64,000 bases of DNA from an uncultured Selenomonadales bacterium (GTDB taxonomy: Bacteria; Bacillota; Negativicutes; Selenomonadales; Selenomonadaceae): contig CAMJRX010000001.1 of NCBI GenBank assembly GCA_946408355.1, forward strand, positions 62,001 through 126,000, read 5' to 3'. Both the position numbers and the translations under genes were made by a program. The notes under the pieces were generated by a model. That model saw only the letters and a list, made by a program, of their open reading frames with translations, did not search any database and was not told the DNA's origin. This document shows, in pieces, positions 1 through 7,216 of this stretch (positions within the stretch are counted from its first letter, which is position 1; the number at the start of each line of letters is the position of its first letter).

Positions 1-544
1 GCAAAGTAATCGTATCTTGCGCGGTGCCACGAGTAACACCAGGACTTGACGGTTCACCGAAAGTTGCCGCGCCGCTCCCCGCCTTAACGAGCAATGAATC
101 GCTGTGCCCGTGATAGCAGCCGATAAATTTAACAATTTTTTCGCGCCCCGTGTAGCCGCGAGCAACTCTTAACGCACTCATCGTCGATTCGGTGCCGGAA
201 TTGACCATGCGCATAACTTCCATTGACGGATAAATTTTATTTACGAGCTTAGCAAGTTTAGTTTCAAGTTCGGTTGGTGCGCCGTAGCTGGTGCCACGTT
301 CGACTGCATTTTTCAGCGCGGTAACAATTTTGGGGTGCGCATGACCTAAAATCAACGGTCCCCAAGAATTTACGTAATCGATATAAGAATTGCCGTCAAT
401 GTCGAAGATATACGAGCCTGCGCCGTGCGAAATAAACGGCGGATTGGAATTGACGCTACTGAACGAACGCACAGGGCTGTTGACCCCACCCGGCATAAAT
501 TTTTTAGCCTCGTTGAAAGCGTTAAAAGATTTTGTTAAGTTCAC
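1..544 (-). CDS. hemL: Glutamate-1-semialdehyde 2,1-aminomutase, 5' part
   Basis: HemL converts glutamate-1-semialdehyde to 5-aminolevulinate in the C5 route to tetrapyrroles, using PLP. About 181 N-terminal residues lie in the window; the rest runs off the left edge. Visible family features are the N-terminal [12 protein letters not shown] block (from residue 17), the class III aminotransferase segment [16 protein letters not shown] and [10 protein letters not shown]. The start is taken as GTG at 544 because GGAGGT sits seven bases upstream and the frame joins the conserved N-terminus directly. The PLP lysine lies outside the window. hemB is encoded about 51 kb away, so heme genes are dispersed here. 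A good promoter lies just upstream (579-607). Confidence 0.95.
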   Translation of the reverse strand, partial: MNLTKSFNAFNEAKKFMPGGVNSPVRSFSSVNSNPPFISHGAGSYIFDIDGNSYIDYVNSWGPLILGHAHPKIVTALKNAVERGTSYGAPTELETKLAKLVNKIYPSMEVMRMVNSGTESTMSALRVARGYTGREKIVKFIGCYHGHSDSLLVKAGSGAATFGEPSSPGVTRGTAQDTITL

Positions 545-578
545 AGTTAAGACCTCCAAAAAATTTTTGATTACTTGC

Positions 579-607
579 AGTTTAAGCATTGAGTTTTTAA
601 TTGTCAA
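579..607 (-). promoter_or_regulatory. Sigma-70-type promoter of hemL
   Basis: On the minus strand a perfect -35 TTGACA (602-607) is followed after 17 bases by TAAACT (579-584), upstream of the hemL GTG start. It sits back to back with the promoter of the divergent TPR gene. Confidence 0.7.
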
Positions 608-622
608 TCGCGAAAATATCGG

Positions 623-651
623 CTGTTGTTGTTAAATTTTTATGTTATAAT
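623..651 (+). promoter_or_regulatory. Probable promoter of the TPR gene
   Basis: A perfect TATAAT lies at 646-651, 19 bases before the ATG at 670. At 17-bp spacing the -35 is weak (CTGTTG, 623-628). The RBS GAGGTGAT (658-665) follows. Confidence 0.5.
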
Positions 652-669
652 GCCGTCGAGGTGATAATT

Positions 670-1851
670 ATGCGGAAAAAATTTTTAAAAGCCTTTTTGG
701 CTACGCTGACGGTTTCCGCTCTGCTTTTACCGGCAAATTTTTCTTCAGCGGAAATTATGAACTATGACGGTGTCGGCGAATACATTATGAGCGATTTTGA
801 AACGCCCGATGTCGCTAAACAACGCGCTAAACTTTACGCTGAACGCAACGCGCAAGAACAAGCCGGTATCTACATTAAAAGTTATTCGCGAATGGAAAAT
901 TTCAAGTTGGTTGAGGACGAAATCATTGCCATGACGAGCGGCATTTTAAAAATTGTCAACGTCGATTATGAAATAGTTCCGATTGAACACGGCGGAATAA
1001 TGTATCGCGCAAAAATTTTGGCGAGCATTGATACCGATAAAGTCAACGAATGGATTAATCAAGGCGTCGGCGAGCGTGAATCTTTGGTAGAAAAAAATCG
1101 TGAACTTCAACGCCAACTTGACGAGCAGGAGAAATTAATTGCTGAGCTGAAACTTAAGGCGGAGAATTCTAAAAATCCTTCCGCAGACGAAAAACTCAAG
1201 CAAGAATTCGCAGATGCCGATAAAGCTTTCCTATCGAATATCAAGCTTGAGGAGGGCAATCGTTTAGTTCTGCTGAATGTCGATTGGTCTTATGAACTTG
1301 CGTTGAAGGATTGGACGGAGGCTATTGAACTCAATCCGCAAAACGCTTTGGCTTATGAGGCTCGCGGCTATTATTATCTTTACTACACGAAAGATTATTC
1401 CGCCAGCTTGAACGATTTTAACCAGGCGATAAATCTTCGACCGTCGATAGCGGATAATTATTTTTATCGCGGAACATGTTACTTGAATTTGAGTGAGATT
1501 GAACTTGCTAAAAAAGATTTTGAGCAGGCGATAAATTTAAATCCGCAAATGTCTGGAGCTTATGGGGAGTTGGCGTATATCTACACAATGAGTGACCCGT
1601 TAAAAGCGATTGAATATGCAGACCGTGCGCTTGAGTTTAACGAGCGAAATTGGCGGGCGTATTACAGTCGCGGGCTTGCGCTGTACACCATGCACAATTA
1701 CGAGGCGGCTCTTGAAGACGGACAACGGGCTTTAGAGTGGGGTTGCGGCGACGCTTATCAATTAATTGGCGATTGCTATGGAATGTTAGGACTTCGTGAC
1801 GAGGCGGAAAAATATTGGGAGCTTGCAAAAGAGCGACCAGCTTTTGGTTAA
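670..1851 (+). CDS. Exported TPR-repeat protein with LPP20/FlgT-like N-domain
   Basis: A 393-residue protein of unassigned role. It has an N-terminal signal peptide (MRKKFLKAFLATLTVSALLLPA, cleavage near FSSAE). Next comes a domain of about 100 residues that reads like the LPP20/FlgT N-terminal module (GVGEYIMSDFETPDVAKQRA). A charged coiled coil follows (about 140-185), then several TPR units (about 205-390, with motifs such as AIELNPQNALAYEARGYYY). It should lie in the periplasm or at the cell surface and act as a protein-binding scaffold. I prefer ATG 670 to the earlier in-frame start at 601 because GAGGTG precedes it and the signal peptide begins there. The next gene starts 13 bases downstream, so co-transcription is likely. 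Confidence 0.8.
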   Translation: MRKKFLKAFLATLTVSALLLPANFSSAEIMNYDGVGEYIMSDFETPDVAKQRAKLYAERNAQEQAGIYIKSYSRMENFKLVEDEIIAMTSGILKIVNVDYEIVPIEHGGIMYRAKILASIDTDKVNEWINQGVGERESLVEKNRELQRQLDEQEKLIAELKLKAENSKNPSADEKLKQEFADADKAFLSNIKLEEGNRLVLLNVDWSYELALKDWTEAIELNPQNALAYEARGYYYLYYTKDYSASLNDFNQAINLRPSIADNYFYRGTCYLNLSEIELAKKDFEQAINLNPQMSGAYGELAYIYTMSDPLKAIEYADRALEFNERNWRAYYSRGLALYTMHNYEAALEDGQRALEWGCGDAYQLIGDCYGMLGLRDEAEKYWELAKERPAFG

Positions 1852-1864
1852 TGGAGGAAATTTT

Positions 1865-3133
1865 TTGATTAGCAAAATAGAAATTGGAAGTATTGCCGAA
1901 GAATTGGAGCTTAAAGTTGGCGACAAAATTTTAAAAGTCAACGGCAAAACGCCACTCGACATAATCGATTTAAGTTTTTTAATGGCGGAAGAGGAAATCG
2001 AACTTTTGATTGAGCACGCGGACGGCGAACGGGAAATTATCGCGTTTGAAAAGGACGTGGACGAGGAACTCGGCGCAGAATTTGAATCAGCGGTTTTCGA
2101 CGGCGTGCGACGTTGCAAAAATCATTGCGTGTTCTGCTTTGTAGATATGATTGCGCTGAACATGCGAAAAACTCTTTCGATTAAGGACGACGATTATCGC
2201 CTGTCCTTTTTATTCGGGAATTTTATCACGCTGACAAATTTAACGGCTAAAGATTTCCGCCGCATAAAAAAATATCATTTGTCGCCGCTGTTCGTGTCGA
2301 TTCACGCAATGAATCCCGAACTTCGCGCAAAAATTTTGAGGACGCCGCTCGGAGCAAAAATAAATTCGCAACTCGATGAATTGGAGCGGGCTGGCGTGGA
2401 ATATCATACGCAAGTTGTTTTGTGCAAAGATTTAAACGACGGCGCGGAATTAGATTTTACGATAGCTGAAATTTTAAAGCGTCGACCGCACGCGCAGAGC
2501 TTAGCAATCGTTCCTGTCGGCGTGACGAAATATCGCCGCGATAAATTTTTACTTAATCAATTCGACAAAAATTCTGCCGCAAAAGTTATAGAGCAAGTCG
2601 AACTTTGGCAACAAAAAGCCCGCGCAGACTTCGGACGGACGTTTATATATTTGGGCGACGAATTTTATTTATTGGCTGAAAAAGAATTGCCGCCCGTAGA
2701 ATTTTATGACGACTTCCCGCAGATTGAAAACGGTATCGGCATGACGCGCAACTTTATGAAAGAATTCGGCGTAGAAAAAATTTCTGTCAAAAAAATTTTA
2801 ACAATAGACGTAGTGAGCGGAACTTCTTTTGCTAAAATTTTAAAAAATTTAGTAGCCGATAATCCGAACGTGCGAATCTTGCCGGTTGAAAATAAATTTT
2901 TCGGTTCCAAAGTAAATGTGTCGGGGCTGTTGACGGGCGGCGATATAATTGCGGCGTTAAAGGGCGGCGAGCGCGATTTAATTTTAATTCCGGCAACGGC
3001 ACTCAAGGCGGGCGAAGAAATATTTTTAGACGACGTGACACTTGACGAACTGCGAAAAATTTTTGCACCCGCGCAGGTTTTGCCGGTTCATGACGGCGTG
3101 GAGTTTAGAAAAATTTTGGAGGGGAAATTTTAA
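1865..3133 (+). CDS. DUF512 family PDZ/radical-SAM-like Fe-S protein
   Basis: A 422-residue protein of the DUF512 family, often annotated as a putative Fe-S oxidoreductase. An N-terminal PDZ-like segment (IGSIAEELELKVGDKILKVNG, about residues 5-60) precedes the cysteine cluster RRCKNHCVFCF (CX3CX2C, about residues 84-91), the layout of a radical-SAM 4Fe-4S site. The C-terminal half is the DUF512 domain (KISVKKILTIDVVSGTSFA, LLTGGDIIAAL). The start is TTG 1865 with GGAGG seven bases upstream; the longer reading from 1796 overlaps the TPR gene. It lies directly before der, an arrangement I recall as common in Firmicutes. Its substrate is unknown. Confidence 0.85.
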   Translation: MISKIEIGSIAEELELKVGDKILKVNGKTPLDIIDLSFLMAEEEIELLIEHADGEREIIAFEKDVDEELGAEFESAVFDGVRRCKNHCVFCFVDMIALNMRKTLSIKDDDYRLSFLFGNFITLTNLTAKDFRRIKKYHLSPLFVSIHAMNPELRAKILRTPLGAKINSQLDELERAGVEYHTQVVLCKDLNDGAELDFTIAEILKRRPHAQSLAIVPVGVTKYRRDKFLLNQFDKNSAAKVIEQVELWQQKARADFGRTFIYLGDEFYLLAEKELPPVEFYDDFPQIENGIGMTRNFMKEFGVEKISVKKILTIDVVSGTSFAKILKNLVADNPNVRILPVENKFFGSKVNVSGLLTGGDIIAALKGGERDLILIPATALKAGEEIFLDDVTLDELRKIFAPAQVLPVHDGVEFRKILEGKF

Positions 3134-4465
3134 ATGAGTAAACCAATAGTGACGATAGTGGGGCGTCCGAACGTGGGCAAGTCGACGCTTTTCAATCAGA
3201 TTGGCAAAAAAAGATTGTCAATCGTCGACGATATGGCGGGCGTGACGCGAGACCGAATTTATATGGACGCGACGTGGCTCAATCACGAATTCACGCTGAT
3301 AGACACGGGCGGCATTGAAATAAAATCCGCCGATAAAATGCTGAACTCGATAAAAATTCAAGCGCAAATAGCAATGGACGAGGCAGACGCAATAATTTTT
3401 GTTGTCGACGGGCGAGCGGGATTAACTTCAGCCGACGAGGATATTGGAAAAATGTTGCGCGGCGCAGATAAACCGGTTGTCGTCGCCGCAAATAAAATCG
3501 ATAATCTTAAACTCGAAACGGAGCTTTACGAATTTTATAATTTAGGATTAGGTGAACCGATTGGAATTTCCGCCAGCAACGCGCTAAATTTGGGCGATTT
3601 GCTTGACGCGGTAGTTAAAACTTTTCCCGAAAATAATTTTGAGGCGCATGACGACGACGAAATCCGAATTGCGGTAATCGGCCGTCCGAACGTCGGAAAA
3701 TCTTCGTTAATAAATAAATTGCTCGGCGAAGAGCGCGTTATTGTCAGCGACGTACCAGGAACGACGCGCGACGCTATCGACACGCATTTTTTTATGGACG
3801 GAACGAAATTTACTTTGATTGATACGGCGGGCATGCGGAAGAAATCTAAAATTGATGAACCAGTCGAACGTTACAGCGTGATTCGTTCGTTGAGGGCGAT
3901 TGACCGTGCAGACGTCGTGTTGATGTTGATTGAGGCTCCCGTAGGTGTTACGGAGCAGGATAAAAAAATTGCAGGCTATGCGCATGATTCGGGCAAAGGT
4001 TGCGTTATCGTCGTTAACAAGTGGGACATTTTCCCGAATAAACATGACCGCTCAACGAATAGATTCACCGATGAACTTAGACAACGGTTAGGATTTTTGC
4101 AATATGCGCCCGTCGTTTATACCAGTGCTTTAACGGGGCAACGTGTTGACAGAGTGACGGAGCTTGTTAAATTTGTCGCCGAGCAACAGTCGATGCGAAT
4201 TCAAACAAGCGTACTAAACGAACTGATTCGCGACGCCGTTGCAGTAAATCCGCCGCCGAGTAAAAAAGGCAAGTCTGCTAAAATTTTCTTCGTGACACAA
4301 GCTGACATTTGCCCGCCGCGTTTTATAATCTTTGTGAACGAGCCGGAACTTTTGCATTTTTCTTATCTGCGCTTTATCGAAAACCGTTTGCGCGAAAGTT
4401 TTGGCTTTGAAGGGACGCCGTTAAAGTTTATCGTTCGTAAACACAATCAAAAAGATGACGAATAA
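3134..4465 (+). CDS. der: Ribosome biogenesis GTPase Der (EngA)
   Basis: A 443-residue double-GTPase needed for 50S subunit maturation. The first G domain has GRPNVGKST (about 8-16), DTGGIE and NKID. The second starts near 182 with GRPNVGKSS, then DVPGTTRD, DTAGM and NKWD. A C-terminal KH-like domain closes the protein (PPSKKGKSAKIFFVTQADICPPRFIIFVN). Length matches the family. The ATG immediately follows the stop of the DUF512 gene, with GGAGGGG as RBS, so the two are translationally coupled. The last nine codons and stop are repeated 104 bp downstream, beyond a dispersed repeat (see 4470-4572). Confidence 0.97.
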   Translation: MSKPIVTIVGRPNVGKSTLFNQIGKKRLSIVDDMAGVTRDRIYMDATWLNHEFTLIDTGGIEIKSADKMLNSIKIQAQIAMDEADAIIFVVDGRAGLTSADEDIGKMLRGADKPVVVAANKIDNLKLETELYEFYNLGLGEPIGISASNALNLGDLLDAVVKTFPENNFEAHDDDEIRIAVIGRPNVGKSSLINKLLGEERVIVSDVPGTTRDAIDTHFFMDGTKFTLIDTAGMRKKSKIDEPVERYSVIRSLRAIDRADVVLMLIEAPVGVTEQDKKIAGYAHDSGKGCVIVVNKWDIFPNKHDRSTNRFTDELRQRLGFLQYAPVVYTSALTGQRVDRVTELVKFVAEQQSMRIQTSVLNELIRDAVAVNPPPSKKGKSAKIFFVTQADICPPRFIIFVNEPELLHFSYLRFIENRLRESFGFEGTPLKFIVRKHNQKDDE

Positions 4466-4469
4466 TAAA

Positions 4470-4539
4470 AACGCGGCGAACTATTTAAAAATTTTGCAAC
4501 GTTGGAGCGCGTTAACTGTTCCGCCGCTTTTAAAGCGGG
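4470..4539 (+). repeat. Dispersed ~70-bp repeat, copy A
   Basis: One of four copies in the window (others near 6658, 26455 and 52930). Shared blocks in order are ACGCGGCGA, an AAAATTTTG-like block, an ATCGCG-like block (here GCGCG), CTGTT, then a terminal hairpin. Here the hairpin is CCGCTTTTAAAGCGG (4524-4538). This is the most divergent copy. It lies between the der stop codon and a second copy of the der 3' end. Confidence 0.7.
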
Positions 4540-4572
4540 CGTAAACACAATCAAAAGGACGAAGAATAATAA
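4540..4572 (+). repeat. Second copy of the der 3' end
   Basis: This 33-bp stretch repeats 4436-4468, the last nine codons and stops of der, with three differences (AAA/AAG, GAT/GAC, GAC/GAA). All three are at third codon positions and only the last changes an amino acid (D to E). It starts one base after the hairpin of repeat copy A and is not in frame with any upstream gene. Confidence 0.8.
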
Positions 4573-4604
4573 CAAACACGACATGAATCAATAACGATTG
4601 CGCA

Positions 4605-4656
4605 TTGCCAAAAATTTTTCCTGTGGTATACTTCGCAACTGTTCAAGGGATTGAAC
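4605..4656 (+). promoter_or_regulatory. Promoter and leader hairpin of the small-protein pair
   Basis: TTGCCA (4605-4610), a 16-bp spacer and TATACT (4627-4632) form a good promoter. The predicted transcript begins almost directly with a perfect 6-bp stem, GTTCAA/TTGAAC (4641-4656, loop GGGA). This may stabilise the 5' end or serve as an operator. Confidence 0.6.
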
Positions 4657-4685
4657 GATGAACACAAAGACAGGAGGCAATAATC

Positions 4686-4799
4686 ATGAAGAAACTTTTT
4701 AAAGAAAACGCGGCAATACTCGCATTCAGCACGGGGCTTTTCGGCGCGTCGCTGGTTGTCGGCTTGGTATTCTTCTACGGTCTCAATAAAATCTTTTGA
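4686..4799 (+). CDS. Tiny membrane protein, 37 aa (paralogue 1)
   Basis: An unrecognised 37-residue protein: a basic N-terminus (MKKLFKENAA), one hydrophobic helix (about residues 10-32, LAFSTGLFG then ASLVVGLVFFYG) and a short NKIF tail. A strong RBS (AGGAGG) lies nine bases upstream of ATG. It is paralogous to the next ORF: both follow the pattern MKK-x-FK-[ED], then a STG-x-F block, then SL-x-VGL, Y and K near the end. The conserved pattern, individual RBSs and upstream promoter argue that it is translated. It is too short for standard gene callers. Function unknown; a small membrane-inserted regulator or a toxin-like peptide are both possible. Confidence 0.7.
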   Translation: MKKLFKENAAILAFSTGLFGASLVVGLVFFYGLNKIF

Positions 4800-4835
4800 T
4801 AAATTTTGCACTAATTAGTAAAGGAGGCACACATC

Positions 4836-4943
4836 ATGAAGAAAATCTTCAAAGACAGTGTCCTCGCGGCTAGCACAGGAATTTTTGCCTGCTCGCTGGC
4901 AGTTGGTCTGGCACTTGTCTACGCGATGGACAAATTCATCTAA
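4836..4943 (+). CDS. Tiny membrane protein, 35 aa (paralogue 2)
   Basis: The second member of the tandem pair, 35 residues (MKKIFKDSVL then AASTGIFACSLAVGLALVYA, ending MDKFI). It has its own AAAGGAGG nine bases upstream of the ATG and lies 36 bases after the first gene. It shares the KK-x-FK start, the STG-x-F motif, SL-x-VGL and a terminal aromatic/lysine tail. Codon differences from paralogue 1 are spread along the gene while the pattern is kept, which fits selection on the peptide. One transmembrane helix with the N-terminus probably cytoplasmic. Function unknown. Confidence 0.7.
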   Translation: MKKIFKDSVLAASTGIFACSLAVGLALVYAMDKFI

Positions 4944-5080
4944 AGACCGATTAACCTCCATTTATACGGCGGAGAATCTGCGCGGCGGACTAAATCAGTC
5001 GTCGGCGAAATAAAAGACTCTTACACGCCGTTGAAATAGAATAATCCTCAACCATTATAAATACCCTCCCCAAAAAAATT

Positions 5081-5108
5081 CCCCGCCGATTGTGACGGGG
5101 GGTTTTTT
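5081..5108. terminator. Bidirectional intrinsic terminator
   Basis: CCCCG...CGGGG stem (5081-5100) flanked by A7 on the left and T7 on the right. It can end the small-protein transcript and the convergent FtsZ-like gene. Confidence 0.8.
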
Positions 5109-5953
5109 TATTTCCGTGTGCAGATTATCGCCGCAAAAATTTTTTCCATAAACGACGGAATAATTTTTTCCTGCAAGAAATATTCTGCGTCAGGCTGAAG
5201 TTGCGTTTTGATAAATTTATTTACGGCGTCGATAGAGCTAAGCGATAAGGGCGTCCCGCTCGTCAAGTGTACAAAAATTCCTTGCGCGTGTTTAAGTTCG
5301 TCCTCCTTCAGCGTCGGAAAATTTGCGGCAAGTTTAATCGCGTCAAGGGCAGTGGTCGCCTCGCCGTAACCAAATGCCGCATTGCCCCATTTAAAAAGTT
5401 CGTGACTTGTATCGAGCATGTCTAAGAAAATTTTGACGCCTTGACAGAAAATATCGTCGGCAACGTCGAAAAGTTCAGTAAGCGAAATTTGCGGGCGGTT
5501 TATGCAGAAGATAAAAAATTTTTCAGCGGGCATGATAAAGAGCGTATCGACATTGCCGCGCAGATTTTTAAGCGTGTATTCGGCGTTCATCTTCCGCAAA
5601 GAATTTTCTAAGATTGACGGCTTACAGACAAAAGCAACGGTCACGGCATTGGAACTTTTCGCGCAAGAAGTAATAATCGGAACTGCCGCCCGTGCCGCAT
5701 TGGAGGCAAGCCCCGCTACGATAAAAATTAACTTCGCGTCTTGTAAAGCGTCTGCAATACTTTTATAAATCGTCGTCAAGTCGCGGTTGAGAAAAATATT
5801 TTTCCGCGCTGTACTATTAAGCATAATATTTTCGTCGTTGCCAATCGCTATAAACTCAACGGATTTATTTTTTCCGACGCCCGCCGCAATCATCTTGCTA
5901 ATCGCTTTTGCGCCGCCCTCGCCCAATCCAACAATTTTTATATTAATCTCCAT
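5108..5953 (-). CDS. Degenerate FtsZ-like tubulin-superfamily protein
   Basis: A 281-residue protein that aligns by eye along the FtsZ core. IKIVGLGEGGAKAISKMI matches the FtsZ N-terminal strand and loop. Then come VEFIAIGNDENIMLNS, VTVAFVCKPSILENSLRKM, LRGNVDTLFIMPAEKFF, VADDIFCQGVKIFLDML, and a C-terminal subdomain (AQGIFVHLTSGTPLSLSSID to MEKIFAAIICT). The tubulin signature GGGTGTG is replaced by GLASNAAR (near residue 80). The T7 catalytic loop (NxDxxD in FtsZ) is shortened and lost (DTSHELFKWGNAAFG). There is no C-terminal tail for FtsA/ZipA-type partners. It is therefore probably not a self-activating GTPase. It is separated by 15 bases from the phosphatase upstream and may be co-transcribed with it. 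Its role is unknown; a modulator of a true FtsZ or an independent scaffold is conceivable. Confidence 0.75.
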   Translation of the reverse strand: MEINIKIVGLGEGGAKAISKMIAAGVGKNKSVEFIAIGNDENIMLNSTARKNIFLNRDLTTIYKSIADALQDAKLIFIVAGLASNAARAAVPIITSCAKSSNAVTVAFVCKPSILENSLRKMNAEYTLKNLRGNVDTLFIMPAEKFFIFCINRPQISLTELFDVADDIFCQGVKIFLDMLDTSHELFKWGNAAFGYGEATTALDAIKLAANFPTLKEDELKHAQGIFVHLTSGTPLSLSSIDAVNKFIKTQLQPDAEYFLQEKIIPSFMEKIFAAIICTRK

Positions 5954-5968
5954 AAAATTTTCTCCCCG

Positions 5969-6646
5969 TCAATCGCTCTGCCAAATTTTATCGCTCAAAA
6001 TGTCTATGCAGGAAATTTTCCCGTTCGCCATAAATGAGCCGGTGTCCATGAGCGTAATTTTGTTCGGCAAGCGAATCGGATAATACCAGTCGCGTTTGAT
6101 AAAGGACGTGGGCGTATGTCCGCAAATTACATGCGCCGAACCGCGATAACCATTGTAAAATTGCTCGCGAATCCAAAGCAAATCTTCTTCTTCCTGCTGT
6201 TCAAGCGGTTTGCCTGGTTTAAGTCCCGCGTGTACAAAAATATATTCCTCGCCATTGATTTCCATTCGATAATAAAGCGGGCGGTCGTTTATGAACTCTA
6301 GCGCACGATTAAAAGCTGTCGAATCTTTCTGCCGCCAAATATCGAATTCCGCCTTAGTTTTGTCGCCGCCGTTCGGTAGCCAAATATAACTTTCCGTGCC
6401 GCCCAGCGCATAATAATACAACATCATTTGTTCGTGATTGCCGCGCAGAGCAATGACGTTAGGTTTTTCGCTCATTTCCATTGCCCAACGAAAACAGCGC
6501 ATATTTTCTTCGCCGCGGTCAATGTAGTCACCCAAAAGTATTAAAAAATCTTGCCGCTCGTCGAATTTTATTTTATGGAAAAGCGATAAGAGCCGAGTAA
6601 ATTTCCCGTGCATGTCGCCGATTACCAAAATCCGTCGATAATTCAT
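5969..6646 (-). CDS. PPP-type metallophosphatase (PrpA/ApaH-like)
   Basis: A 225-residue cytoplasmic metallophosphoesterase of the PPP superfamily. It carries GDMHGK (about 9-14), GDYIDRGE (about 38-45), RGNHEQ (about 67-72), a later FVHAG and CGHTP, all metal-binding signatures. These fit protein Ser/Thr phosphatases or bis(5'-nucleosyl)-tetraphosphatases; the sequence alone does not separate them. I choose ATG 6646 because the conserved fold starts immediately (MNYRRILVIGDMHG) and a purine-rich RBS (GGGGG) precedes it. An in-frame extension to 6736 would run through dispersed repeat copy B and looks artificial. It precedes the FtsZ-like gene on the same strand. Confidence 0.85.
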   Translation of the reverse strand: MNYRRILVIGDMHGKFTRLLSLFHKIKFDERQDFLILLGDYIDRGEENMRCFRWAMEMSEKPNVIALRGNHEQMMLYYYALGGTESYIWLPNGGDKTKAEFDIWRQKDSTAFNRALEFINDRPLYYRMEINGEEYIFVHAGLKPGKPLEQQEEEDLLWIREQFYNGYRGSAHVICGHTPTSFIKRDWYYPIRLPNKITLMDTGSFMANGKISCIDILSDKIWQSD

Positions 6647-6657
6647 TACTGCGCCCC

Positions 6658-6728
6658 CTACTTTTAAAAAGTAGCAAACAGCGGTCGCGATTTGCCGTGT
6701 CGACGATTTAAATTTTGTCGCCGCGTCC
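6658..6728 (-). repeat. Dispersed ~70-bp repeat, copy B
   Basis: Minus-strand copy with blocks ACGCGGCGA, CAAATCGCGACCGCTGTTTG and a terminal hairpin CTACTTTTTAAAAGTAG (6658-6674). The hairpin ends 12 bases before the phosphatase ATG and abuts its G-rich RBS, so this copy forms the leader of that gene. Confidence 0.75.
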
Positions 6729-6851
6729 GTACGCAACGCTGCGCATTGCTAGCTTAGTAATTTCTGTTAGAGGTATGATTTTCCTGCTTTACTTCTAAGG
6801 TAAGATTGAATTGCGTCAAATCGCCTCCGTCAACATTTTCTCTGATTGTAC

Positions 6852-6876
6852 CTAATCGGCGGCGGGCAATTTAATA
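6852..6876 (+). repeat. 25-bp direct repeat, left copy
   Basis: It shares GGCGGCGGGCAAT-x-TAATA with 9806-9830, 22 of 25 positions alike by eye. The pair encloses the two unrecognised genes at 7217-9691. Confidence 0.55.
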
Positions 6877-6894
6877 GCCGATATTGTGTATACA

Positions 6895-6918
6895 AAAAAT
6901 CCGTATATGCGGATTTTT
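6895..6918. terminator. Symmetric terminator-like hairpin
   Basis: AAAAATCCG (6895-6903) and CGGATTTTT (6910-6918) form a perfect 9-bp inverted repeat around a TATATG loop, with A and T runs on both sides. Confidence 0.55.
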
Positions 6919-7063
6919 CACTTTGCTCTTTCAAATAGCCAAAATTTTGCTCTTAACGCCTCTAAAAGCAGTTTCAACTCCCAAAATTTTATTCAAACTC
7001 ACTCGCAACCACTTCAAAGCCGTTTTTCATCGCTCAAACTCAAAAAATTTTTCCTCGCAAACT

Positions 7064-7110
7064 AAAATTTGCCTCATAAGCTTTACAATCAGAGTTTAGA
7101 GGCAATTTTT
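7064..7110 (+). other. Long-loop inverted repeat before a promoter
   Basis: AAAATTTGCCTC (7064-7075) pairs with GAGGCAATTTTT (7099-7110) with one mismatch, across a 23-base loop. It ends just before the promoter at 7113 and could terminate upstream transcription or bind a regulator. Confidence 0.4.
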
Positions 7111-7112
7111 AT

Positions 7113-7140
7113 TTGAAAATTTTATTGCGCATGCTATAAT
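7113..7140 (+). promoter_or_regulatory. Promoter of the two-gene cassette
   Basis: TTGAAA (7113-7118), 16-bp spacer, then TATAAT (7135-7140) with an extended TGC in front. The leader to ATG 7217 is about 70 bases. Confidence 0.7.
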
Positions 7141-7216
7141 TAATTTGAAAATGGTTTTTCGACTTACAGAGGAAGAATTTTTCGTTCGATTCAAGATTTT
7201 TTGGGAGGTTGATGCT

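Larger units (their letters stand above)
6729..7112. other. Gene-poor stretch with hairpins and a direct repeat
   Basis: I find no convincing gene between the phosphatase leader and the promoter at 7113. The stretch holds the left copy of a 25-bp direct repeat (6852-6876) nested in an ATCGGC/GCCGAT inverted repeat. It also holds a perfect 9-bp hairpin (6895-6918), a cytosine-rich, guanine-poor segment (about 6920-7060) and a second long-loop hairpin (7064-7110). The only open frame (6884-7099) has no RBS. Confidence 0.5.

Noticed and set aside
4470..4650. Open frame running through repeat copy A and the duplicated der tail
   Set aside because: It lacks a start codon with RBS, and the corresponding frames of the other repeat copies do not give a common peptide.
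6884..7099. 71-codon open frame between the phosphatase and the cassette
   Set aside because: No RBS, overlaps two hairpins, skewed composition; not credible as a gene.
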